This document shows, piece by piece, positions 6,448 through 12,914 of a DNA stretch of 12,914 nt. The notes under the pieces were generated by a model that was not told where the DNA came from, ran no database searches, and was given only the letters and a program-made list of their open reading frames with translations. The position numbers were made by a program, and so were the translations under genes. Source of the DNA: Desulfurobacterium sp. (GTDB taxonomy: Bacteria; Aquificota; Aquificia; Desulfurobacteriales; Desulfurobacteriaceae); the NCBI GenBank assembly GCA_026988135.1, contig JALSLT010000063.1, forward strand, positions 1-12,914, given 5' to 3'. Numbering within the stretch: the first letter of the stretch is position 1; each line of letters begins with the position of its first letter.

Positions 6448-7215
6448 ATGGAGAATCTCATAGCCATAATAAGCGATTACGGAACAAAGGATACTTATGT
6501 GGGCACTTTAAAAGCCACACTTTACAACAACAATAGTGAAGCAAACATCGTTGACATAAGCCACTCGGTAAAGCCGTTCGACATTGTTGATGCCGCAATA
6601 AAACTTAAATGGGCTTATAGATACTTTCCGTCAGGAACTGTTTTTTTAATAGCGGTTGACCCCGACCCTTCAACGGAACTTATTATTGTTTCAACAGAAA
6701 AGTATTATATAGTAGCACCGAATAACGGAATTCCCAGTCTAATGTTTGAAGAAGAACCTATCGATTCCGTTTACGAAATAGTTGCAGATCACTACTTTAT
6801 CCAAGGAAAAGGACATTTCAGAGGAAGAAATCAGCTTGCACCCATTGCTGCCCAGCTGGCAAAATTCCAATCACCGTTTTATCTCGGTGAAGAAAGAGAT
6901 ATTTCTATCCTAAAAAAATTCAAACTTCCTTCTCCCAAAGAAATATCCCCCGGAAAGTTCGAATGCATTGTCATAGACATAGATAGTTTCGGCAACCTCA
7001 TACTTAACATGGAAAACACTGAAAAATTGCCGAATAAAGCAACTATAAACGGAATAGAAATTACAACGGTAACTTCCCAATTAAAAAACTTTAAAAAAGG
7101 GACCTGCTTTGTTTCTGTAAATCCGGAAGGACATTACCAGATAGTTGCCTATATGAACGCAGCATCAAAACTTTTAAAAGCAAACAGAGGAACAAAAGTA
7201 ATATTGGAGTTTTAG
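6448..7215 (+). CDS. DUF62 (SAM hydroxide adenosyltransferase-like) protein with degenerate active site
   Basis: A soluble 255-residue protein of the fluorinase/SAM hydroxide adenosyltransferase superfamily, whose active members hydrolyse S-adenosylmethionine to adenosine and methionine. Fold motifs are clear: IAIISDYGTKDTYVG (5-19), IVDISHSVKPFD (34-45), YFPSGTVFLIAVDP (59-72), the C-terminal-domain motif DSFGNLILN (179-187) and full length. The proposed Asp-Arg-His triad is not intact. D71 is kept, but the usual GVGTxRR is DPSTELI, so Arg is lost, and the usual FHGRD is FRGRN (124-128), with Arg in place of His. PDNG is also PNNG (91-94). Either function has diverged or the activity uses other residues. 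Start ATG 6448 follows GGAGAAAAAG. Its TAG abuts the mnmG GTG with no gap, so the two are co-translated. Confidence 0.85.
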   Translation: MENLIAIISDYGTKDTYVGTLKATLYNNNSEANIVDISHSVKPFDIVDAAIKLKWAYRYFPSGTVFLIAVDPDPSTELIIVSTEKYYIVAPNNGIPSLMFEEEPIDSVYEIVADHYFIQGKGHFRGRNQLAPIAAQLAKFQSPFYLGEERDISILKKFKLPSPKEISPGKFECIVIDIDSFGNLILNMENTEKLPNKATINGIEITTVTSQLKNFKKGTCFVSVNPEGHYQIVAYMNAASKLLKANRGTKVILEF

Positions 7216-9120
7216 GTGTGGGATGAAATATACGATGTAATAGTTATAGGGGCAGGACATGCCGGATGTGAAGCTGCTCTTGCAAGTGCAAGAATGGAAT
7301 GCAAAACGGCACTTTTTACAATAAATGTTGACAAAATAGCTGAAATGCCATGCAATCCATCAATCGGTGGAGTAGCAAAAGGTACTGTTGTCCGGGAAAT
7401 AGATGCCCTTGGCGGAGAAATGGCAAAAAACGTTGATGAAACCGGCATTCAATTCCGACTTCTAAACAAACGTAAAGGTCCGGCGGTCAGATCACCTCGG
7501 GCTCAAGCCGATAAAGAAGCGTACAGAAAAAGAATGCGAATGACCGTAGAACAAACAGACAATCTTCATATTATTCAACAAATCGTTGATGACATAATTA
7601 TCGAAAATGGAAAAGTTAGAGGAGTAGTAACCCATATAGGAGTAAAATACGGAGCAAAAGCAGTAATAGTCACAGCAGGAACATTTTTAAAAGGAAGAAT
7701 TATTATCGGTTTTGAAAAGTTTGAAGGTGGAAGGATGTGGGAACCTTCCGCAAATAAACTATCTGAATTTTATAAAAAGCACGGGTTCCGTGTAGGAAGA
7801 CTAAAGACAGGAACACCGACAAGAATCGATGGAAGAACTATAGATTTTTCAAAAATGGAAGAACAACCAGGAGACGAACCCGCTCCACTTTTTTCCTTCC
7901 GAACGGAACCAAAAAAAATAGATCAAATACCCTGCTATATTACTTATACGACCAACAAAACTCATGAAATAATCAAAAACAATCTTCACCGTTCCCCTAT
8001 GTACGGAGAACGAAAACTTATCACAGGAACAGGCGTAAGATACTGTCCATCAATAGAAGACAAAATAGTAAAATTTCCGGATAGAGACAGACATCATGTA
8101 TTTGTCGAGCCTGAAGGACGGGACACAATAGAATTTTACCCCAACGGAACATCCACAAGTCTTCCCTACGATGTACAAGTTGAGATTATCCACTCAATCC
8201 CGGGACTTGAAAACACAAAGATAGTAAGACCTGCTTATGGAATCGAATACGACTTTATAGATCCCACCCACCTTTACCCGACTCTTGAAACAAAAATAAT
8301 AAAAGGTCTTTTCAATGCAGGACAAATAAACGGCACAACGGGCTATGAAGAAGCAGCAGGACAAGGAATTGTAGCCGGAATAAATGCTGCCCTTTACGCA
8401 AAAGAATCAGATAAAAAGTTTATCCTCGGAAGAGACGAAGCTTATATCGGAGTAATGATAGATGACCTTGTTAACAAAGGGATAAGAGAACCTTACAGGC
8501 TTTTTACCTCAAGAGCCGAATACAGGCTTTTATTAAGATATGACAATGCAGATTTTCGCCTTGCAAAATACGGATATAAATTCGGACTGTTAACAAAAGA
8601 GCAATACGAAAGAGTAGAAAAAAAATACAAACTGGTACAATTCTTCATAGAGAAACTAAAGGAGATAAAATTAAGACCAGATGTACTAAATCCGATTCTT
8701 AAAAAAGAAAGCTCAACCTCTGTAAAAGAAGCTATTTCATGCTATTCAATACTAAAAAGACCTGAGGTAAAATTGAAAAATATCATCCCACTGATAAATA
8801 TTGAAATTACGGAAACAGATGAAAAAATCGTTAGAGAAGCATTGGAAGAAACAGAAATAGAAACTAAATATGAAGGCTATATAAAAAGACAGATAGAAGA
8901 TGTAAAGAAATTCAGGAAAATAGAAAACATAAAGATACCCGAAACTATTGATTACAACTCCATACCCATATCAACCGAAGAGAAACAAAAACTTATAGAA
9001 GCCAAACCCTTAACATTAGGGCAAGCTTCGAGACTCGAAGGCATAAGGCCAGCCTCAATATCTGTTCTTTCCATCTATATAAACAAACATAAAACCTCAA
9101 AAGAGGATAAAAGTGCTTAA
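7216..9120 (+). CDS. mnmG: tRNA uridine-5-carboxymethylaminomethyl modification enzyme MnmG (GidA)
   Basis: With MnmE it builds the (carboxymethyl)aminomethyl group on the wobble uridine of certain tRNAs, using FAD, NADH and a methylene donor. The 634 residues are normal. Motifs: the FAD fold VIGAGHAGCEAA (10-21), CNPSIGGVAKG (46-56) with conserved Cys46, DETGIQFR (74-81), GPAVRSPRAQADK (88-100), LKTGTPTRID (196-205), GVRYCPSIEDKI (273-284) with the second conserved Cys277, GLFNAGQINGTTGYEEAAGQG (364-384, in two adjoining blocks) and YRLFTSRAEYRL. The start is GTG 7216, directly after the upstream stop, with TTGGAG 6 bases before it. Its end overlaps rsmG by 8 nt. MnmE is not in the window. 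Wobble-U modification would act on tRNA-Gly(UCC), not on the neighbouring CCC tRNA. Confidence 0.97.
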   Translation: MWDEIYDVIVIGAGHAGCEAALASARMECKTALFTINVDKIAEMPCNPSIGGVAKGTVVREIDALGGEMAKNVDETGIQFRLLNKRKGPAVRSPRAQADKEAYRKRMRMTVEQTDNLHIIQQIVDDIIIENGKVRGVVTHIGVKYGAKAVIVTAGTFLKGRIIIGFEKFEGGRMWEPSANKLSEFYKKHGFRVGRLKTGTPTRIDGRTIDFSKMEEQPGDEPAPLFSFRTEPKKIDQIPCYITYTTNKTHEIIKNNLHRSPMYGERKLITGTGVRYCPSIEDKIVKFPDRDRHHVFVEPEGRDTIEFYPNGTSTSLPYDVQVEIIHSIPGLENTKIVRPAYGIEYDFIDPTHLYPTLETKIIKGLFNAGQINGTTGYEEAAGQGIVAGINAALYAKESDKKFILGRDEAYIGVMIDDLVNKGIREPYRLFTSRAEYRLLLRYDNADFRLAKYGYKFGLLTKEQYERVEKKYKLVQFFIEKLKEIKLRPDVLNPILKKESSTSVKEAISCYSILKRPEVKLKNIIPLINIEITETDEKIVREALEETEIETKYEGYIKRQIEDVKKFRKIENIKIPETIDYNSIPISTEEKQKLIEAKPLTLGQASRLEGIRPASISVLSIYINKHKTSKEDKSA

Positions 9121-9766
9121 AGAGTTATGTAAACTAAACGGAATAGAGATAACAAACGGACAACTTGAAAAATTTGAAACCTATAAAAATCTCATGAAGA
9201 AATGGGGGAAACGAATTAACATAACTTCTATTCTTGATGATGAGGGTATTGAAAAAAAACACTTCTTCGATTCCTTAGCAGGCATAATAGCCTTTAAAAA
9301 ATCTAAAACTCCATTTAAAAACAAACTTATAGCCGACATCGGTTCTGGAGGCGGTTTCCCTGGCATTCCCCTCGCAATAACCGTTCCCGAATCGAAATTT
9401 ACTCTTATAGAACCCAGACATAAACGAGTTGTCTTCCTTGAACAGGTTAAAAGAGCATTGAATTTACATAATGTTGAAATTATCGGAAAAAGAGTGGAAG
9501 AGATAAAAGATAAAAAATTCGACCTCTTAACCATGAGAGCGGTAGAAAACCCTAAAACTGCAACAAAACTAACAGAATTTCTTATTAAAAACGGGGCAAT
9601 ATTGTGTATTTACAGGGGAAAAGAACCTTTTTTAGAAAAAATAGCAAACTATAAAGTGAAAATTATCGAGCTTAATTTGAAAGGAGTAGAATTTAAACGC
9701 CACTTCATATTTATCGACAAACATAAAGATGGAGAAAAAGAAAATGAATATGGAAAAAACAGATAA
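9113..9766 (+). CDS. rsmG: 16S rRNA (guanine-527-N7)-methyltransferase RsmG (GidB)
   Basis: Methylates N7 of G527 in 16S rRNA using S-adenosylmethionine. The 217 residues match the family. Motifs: KRINITSI (33-40), KHFFDSLAG (49-57), the SAM-binding loop ADIGSGGGFPGIPLAI (74-89), IEPRHKRVVFL (99-109) and LLTMRAV (138-144, usually xSRA, here MRA). The C-terminus ends in a charged tail. The start is GTG 9113, inside the 3' end of mnmG, with GAGGA upstream; the mnmG-rsmG order is the classical gidA-gidB arrangement. The next gene begins inside its 3' end. Confidence 0.96.
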   Translation: MLKELCKLNGIEITNGQLEKFETYKNLMKKWGKRINITSILDDEGIEKKHFFDSLAGIIAFKKSKTPFKNKLIADIGSGGGFPGIPLAITVPESKFTLIEPRHKRVVFLEQVKRALNLHNVEIIGKRVEEIKDKKFDLLTMRAVENPKTATKLTEFLIKNGAILCIYRGKEPFLEKIANYKVKIIELNLKGVEFKRHFIFIDKHKDGEKENEYGKNR

Positions 9767-10016
9767 AAAAATCTTCATAAAATTTGATAACGGTGAAGAG
9801 GCATTTGTTAAATTCAAAATAGAGAAAAAAACACTTATAGTTACAACAACCTATGTTCCTGACTGTCAAAGGGGAAAAGGTATTGCAAAAAAATTAAACA
9901 AAGAACTTGTAAAAATCGCTATAGAAAGAAAAATGAAAATTTACCCTTTATGTAACTACACGGAAAAGTTTCTAAAAAGAGAAAAATTATTTCATCTAAT
10001 TTCAAATATTTATTGA
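9744..10016 (+). CDS. Small GNAT-family (COG2388-type) N-acetyltransferase
   Basis: A 90-residue single-domain protein of the YidJ-like/COG2388 group of minimal acetyltransferases, whose substrates are largely unknown. An N-terminal beta-meander (KIFIKFDNGEEAFVKFKI, KTLIVTTTYVP) is followed by the acetyl-CoA loop CQRGKGIAKKL (42-52), corresponding to the usual Q/RxxGxG/A signature, a helix, then MKIYPLCNYTEKFLKR, equivalent to the family's VVPLCPFVAAYIRR. I prefer ATG 9744 because GGAG lies 9 bases upstream; ATG 9729 (five residues longer) has no Shine-Dalgarno, and ATG 9750 is also possible. It overlaps rsmG by 23 nt in another frame and is last in the run. Confidence 0.85.
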   Translation: MNMEKTDKKIFIKFDNGEEAFVKFKIEKKTLIVTTTYVPDCQRGKGIAKKLNKELVKIAIERKMKIYPLCNYTEKFLKREKLFHLISNIY

Positions 10017-10027
10017 TTACAATAAAT
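10008..10027. promoter_or_regulatory. Perfect 8-bp-arm inverted repeat before the efflux operon
   Basis: ATTTATTG and CAATAAAT are exact inverted arms around ATTA. The repeat spans the stop codon of the GNAT gene and ends 6 bp before the -35 of the tolC promoter. No T-run follows and the stem is all A/T except one G-C pair, so it is a poor terminator. Position and symmetry fit an operator for a dimeric regulator. Confidence 0.4.
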
Positions 10028-10033
10028 TACATA

Positions 10034-10062
10034 TTGACATAAACAGAGCAACTAACTAAATT
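10034..10062 (+). promoter_or_regulatory. Promoter of the tolC-macA-macB operon
   Basis: Perfect TTGACA (10034-10039), 17 bases, then TAAATT (10057-10062). It gives a leader of about 32 nt to the tolC ATG and is the only strong promoter seen before this operon. Confidence 0.65.
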
Positions 10063-10100
10063 CTAGCAATAATGAACAGTAATTCACAGGAAGGAGAACG

Positions 10101-11339
10101 ATGAAGAAACTGATAATTCTGCTCCTATTAACTCCCAAAATTGCAAGCGGATTAACAATATCCCAACTAAAATCAAAATTAAACGGAAATATCGAAATAC
10201 AACAAGGAAGAAAGAAAATAGAGGCTCTGAAATTCTCTCTCAAAGGAGACAAAAGAGAACTCTTCTATCCTAAATTTAACCTTACAACATCAGCAAATCT
10301 CTTTTATCCGGAAATCATAGGACAAAGCACTTGGGGGAAAAACTTCTCTGCAGGAATTTCCATTTCCTCTGTTATCTGGAATTTTCAAATGGGAACAACG
10401 ATAGAAATAGATAACAAAAAGATTGACCGGGAAAACTTAACTCTTGGAAAGAACTTCGAGGAAATTTATTACGAAGGAATCAGCCTACTGCTACAATTAA
10501 AAGCCGCTCAGGAAAAAATAGCTCTAAGAAACAGGGCCGTTGAAAATGCCCAAAAGATACTAAATGTTGCTATAAAAAAGTATGAAACAGGACTTGTCCT
10601 CATAACGGATGTTCTGAAAGCAAGAGCAAATCTCGAAAAAGCAAAAGCAAATCTTGTTTCGGCAAAAAACGAATACGGGAAACTGGAGAACAGCATAAAA
10701 TATCTTTTAAACATACGAGAAGAGGTAAAACCTGAAATTGTGCTTAAAGATTCCTTTAATATACAACCGCTAAACAAAATCATAGAAAGTGCCATAAAAA
10801 ACAGAAAAGAGATATCCATCCAAAAAATAAACATTAAAACAGCTAAACTAACTTCCAAATTGGTAAAAGATGGGAACAAACCATCTGTAACTCTTTCAGC
10901 TTCATATACCAGAACAAGTGATGATCTTTCCTTTGAAAACGAAAACGCAAACATCGGCATAAATTTAAACTGGCCGTTTTTCGATTCTCAAAAAACCAAA
11001 TACCGGTATTTATCAGCTGAAAAAGAAGCGGAAATATCTCAACTGGAGATAAAAAAGATAGAAAATTCCATTATCAAAGAAGTATCAGATAGCTACAGTG
11101 ACTTTAAAAGTGCAAGAGAAAATCTAAAAAATGCACAAGCCTATCTTAACTTTGCCAATCAATCATACACAAGAACTCTTAAAGAATATAAAGCAGGAGT
11201 ATCGGACATAGTTTCCCTTTTAACGGCCGACTCGGAACTAATAAATTCAGAGGAACAATACATAACAACCAAAACGAACTACAACATATCCTACTATAAA
11301 CTACTGAAAAGCACAGGAACTATTGGAGGCTTAAAGTGA
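10101..11339 (+). CDS. tolC: TolC-family outer-membrane efflux protein
   Basis: Outer-membrane channel component of a tripartite exporter or type I secretion system. Of 412 residues, 1-17 are a signal peptide (MKK, hydrophobic core, cleavage probably after IASG). The mature protein has the duplicated outer-membrane efflux architecture: long coiled helices at about 120-205 and 302-400, each with the typical repeat (YETGLVLITDVLKARANLEKA at 161 on; YKAGVSDIVSLLTADSELINS at 363 on), and beta segments such as NIGINLNWPFFD (284-295). It is slightly short for E. coli TolC but normal for the wider family. ATG 10101 follows AGGAAGGAG. It overlaps macA by 4 nt, supporting a dedicated pump. Confidence 0.9.
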   Translation: MKKLIILLLLTPKIASGLTISQLKSKLNGNIEIQQGRKKIEALKFSLKGDKRELFYPKFNLTTSANLFYPEIIGQSTWGKNFSAGISISSVIWNFQMGTTIEIDNKKIDRENLTLGKNFEEIYYEGISLLLQLKAAQEKIALRNRAVENAQKILNVAIKKYETGLVLITDVLKARANLEKAKANLVSAKNEYGKLENSIKYLLNIREEVKPEIVLKDSFNIQPLNKIIESAIKNRKEISIQKINIKTAKLTSKLVKDGNKPSVTLSASYTRTSDDLSFENENANIGINLNWPFFDSQKTKYRYLSAEKEAEISQLEIKKIENSIIKEVSDSYSDFKSARENLKNAQAYLNFANQSYTRTLKEYKAGVSDIVSLLTADSELINSEEQYITTKTNYNISYYKLLKSTGTIGGLK

Positions 11340-12577
11340 AAAAATTAGCTGGAATAATAGCGATACTTCTCATAGCAGCAGGTAGCTTCTTTTATCTAAA
11401 AAAGAGCAAAACTAAGGAACTAATACCTGTAAAAACAGTAAAGGTAGAAAAAGGCGAGGTTAGGAATATAGTGGAAGCCTCGGGAATGATGAAACCTCAA
11501 GTCGGTGCAAAAGTCAAAGTAGGAGCAAGAATATCGGGAACCGTTGAGAAAGAAAATGTAAAAGTAGGAGATGAAATAAAGAAGGGAGACCTGATAGCAA
11601 TCATAGACAACCGAGAACTCAAAGAAAATCTCAAAATTGCAAAAGCAAACCTAAAAGAAACAAAAGAGCTTTATCCAAAAAAAATATCAAATCAAAAACT
11701 CGCAATAAAAACAGCTGAAGCTAGTCTAAACACGGCTATAGCGAAACTGGAAGCGGAAAGGCACAACATGAATTTAAAGAAATGGGAATTTGAAAAACAG
11801 CAATCTCTACTAAAAGACAAATTTACAACTGAAGCCAATTTCAAACAGGCAAAAACAGCTTTTGAAAACACAAAAATGACTTTTAAAGCTGCCGAAGAAT
11901 CGGTAAAACAAGCCAAACTCAATCTACAAAAAGAAAAAAAGGTACTGGAACAACTGATATCCGAATATCAATCAAAACTTTCCCAAGCGGAAGCTCAATA
12001 CAAACAGGCAAAAATAAGATTTTCCTACTCCTACATCTATGCTCCGAAGTCCGGCATCATATCTTATGTTTCCACTCAAGAAGGAGAAACCGTAGTCGCA
12101 GGAATGAACGCCCCGGAATTTGTAACAATACTTGATCCCGAAAAACTAGAAAACTGGATATACGTTGACGAAACTGAAATCGGGAAAATAAAAAAAGGAC
12201 AGAACGTCATCTTCACTGTTGACACCTATAGAAACAAAAAATTCACAGGAAAAGTTGTCGAAACATATCCCGAACCAACAGTCTTAAACAATGTAGTCTA
12301 TTATATAGTTGTTGTAAGAGGCTTTAAGAATGCCTCTCTCCTTAAACTTAACATGACAACTCATAATGAAATAGTTATTGGAACAAAAAATGATGTCCTC
12401 ATCGTACCTAACGAAGCCGTGAAGTGGAAGAAAGGGAAATACGTGGTTTACAAAGTTCTAAACGGCAAAGTAAAAGAAGTCTCCGTAAAAGTCGGATGGT
12501 CAGATGACAAGTATATGGAAATCATTAGCGGGCTTAAACAAGGCGATAAGGTTGCACTTCAAGTAAAGGTGAAATAA
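11336..12577 (+). CDS. macA: MacA-like periplasmic adaptor (membrane fusion protein, RND/HlyD family)
   Basis: Links an inner-membrane MacB-type ABC transporter to the TolC channel. It has 413 residues. Residues 5-21 are an N-terminal membrane anchor. A split biotinyl-lipoyl domain (GARISGTVEKENVKVGDEIK at 63-82; IYAPKSGIISYVSTQEGETV at 234-253) flanks a long Lys/Glu/Ala-rich coiled-coil hairpin (about 97-227). A beta-barrel with YVDETEIGKIKKGQ (276-289) and a membrane-proximal domain follow. NNVVYYIVVV (318-327) is typical of MacA-type adaptors. The usual LxxGMT loop reads LKLNMT (336-341). It starts at GTG 11336, overlapping the tolC stop in GTGA, and ends in TAATG shared with macB. Substrate unknown. 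Confidence 0.92.
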   Translation: MKKLAGIIAILLIAAGSFFYLKKSKTKELIPVKTVKVEKGEVRNIVEASGMMKPQVGAKVKVGARISGTVEKENVKVGDEIKKGDLIAIIDNRELKENLKIAKANLKETKELYPKKISNQKLAIKTAEASLNTAIAKLEAERHNMNLKKWEFEKQQSLLKDKFTTEANFKQAKTAFENTKMTFKAAEESVKQAKLNLQKEKKVLEQLISEYQSKLSQAEAQYKQAKIRFSYSYIYAPKSGIISYVSTQEGETVVAGMNAPEFVTILDPEKLENWIYVDETEIGKIKKGQNVIFTVDTYRNKKFTGKVVETYPEPTVLNNVVYYIVVVRGFKNASLLKLNMTTHNEIVIGTKNDVLIVPNEAVKWKKGKYVVYKVLNGKVKEVSVKVGWSDDKYMEIISGLKQGDKVALQVKVK

Positions 12578-12914
12578 TGGAACTTATCAGACTGGAAAAC
12601 GTAACAAAAAGCTTTAAACAGGGAGATCTTGAAACAAAAGTCCTCAAAGGTATCGATCTCAAAATAGACGAAGGAGACTTTGTAGCCATAATGGGACCTT
12701 CAGGTTCCGGAAAATCAACGCTTATGTACATAATTGGTTTTTTGGATAAACCTACATCCGGTAAATATTTTTTCAAAAATGAGGATGTTTCTTCTTTCAA
12801 TGACGATACTATCTCACAATTAAGAGGAAGACACATCGGATTCGTCTTCCAATCATTCTACCTCGTTCCCTATCTTCCTGTTAAAGATAACGTACTTCTA
12901 CCAACTCTATATTT
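12577..12914 (+). CDS. macB: MacB-like ABC transporter, N-terminal ATPase domain (partial, runs off right edge)
   Basis: ATPase of the LolD/MacB subfamily that would drive MacA-TolC efflux. Only 112 codons are in the window. MELIRLENVTKSF opens the domain, followed by Walker A GPSGSGKST (40-48), LDKPTSG (56-62) and the Q-loop FVFQSFYLVP (89-98, Gln92), all characteristic of this subfamily. Signature, Walker B and any fused membrane part lie beyond the edge, so whether the ATPase is fused to its permease (MacB) or separate (LolD-like) cannot be seen. Its ATG overlaps the macA TAA by one base. Confidence 0.9.
   Translation, partial: MELIRLENVTKSFKQGDLETKVLKGIDLKIDEGDFVAIMGPSGSGKSTLMYIIGFLDKPTSGKYFFKNEDVSSFNDDTISQLRGRHIGFVFQSFYLVPYLPVKDNVLLPTLY

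Noticed and set aside
9181..9534. Minus-strand frame opposite rsmG
   Set aside because: It is a shadow of a conserved methyltransferase; no motif and no start signal.
10008..10027. Rho-independent terminator after the GNAT gene
   Set aside because: The stem is almost entirely A/T and no T-run follows, so I list it as a possible operator.
10508..10960. Hydrophobic minus-strand frame opposite tolC
   Set aside because: Apparent membrane-protein composition arises from antisense reading of the Lys-rich TolC helices; the plus frame is clearly real.
12534..12836. Minus-strand frame opposite macB
   Set aside because: It lies across the Walker A region of an ABC ATPase and has no supporting features.

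Overview
The window is an A+T-rich, tightly packed bacterial chromosome segment of housekeeping and energy-metabolism genes. No transposon, phage or CRISPR sequence is visible. The gene content (monomeric NADP-isocitrate dehydrogenase, an NfnAB/sulfide-dehydrogenase-type flavoprotein pair, an MTH1187-family protein, a DUF62 protein, a TonB/MacAB-TolC envelope) and the Lys/Glu/Ile-rich proteins suggest an anaerobic or thermophilic Gram-negative bacterium, possibly Aquificota (Desulfurobacteriaceae-like). That placement is an inference.

Layout. (1) Positions 1-1438, minus strand: N-terminal 479 codons of a monomeric isocitrate dehydrogenase that runs off the left edge. (2) 1439-1615: divergent control region with a good minus-strand promoter for icd, a weaker plus-strand promoter, a 17-bp palindrome and two copies of a 21-bp T/A repeat. 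(3) 1616-1930, plus: MTH1187/UPF0045 protein, ending at a bidirectional terminator shared with the convergent operon. (4) 5429-1959, minus: aroC, nfnA and nfnB, with an internal promoter-like site before nfnA. (5) 5430-5526: divergent control region. (6) 5527-10016, plus: tRNA-Gly(CCC), a TonB-like protein, a degenerate DUF62 protein, mnmG, rsmG and a small GNAT protein, with tight or overlapping junctions. (7) 10034 to the end, plus: a tolC-macA-macB efflux operon behind a consensus-like promoter and a 20-bp inverted repeat; macB runs off the right edge.

How the parts relate. Isocitrate dehydrogenase and NfnAB both act on the NADPH pool. The icd promoter and the promoter-like site before nfnA share the same 18-base sequence, TGTAAAAATTTTGTAAAA, at the -35/spacer position and in the same orientation to the gene. 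It is a direct repeat of TGTAAAA with an 11-bp period, the spacing used by OmpR/PhoB-type response regulators. This shared site is the most interesting signal in the window. The second is a DUF62 protein that keeps the family fold motifs but has lost the Arg and His of the proposed Asp-Arg-His catalytic triad. The tRNA/mnmG/rsmG block is translation-related. The tolC/macA/macB block encodes a tripartite efflux pump.
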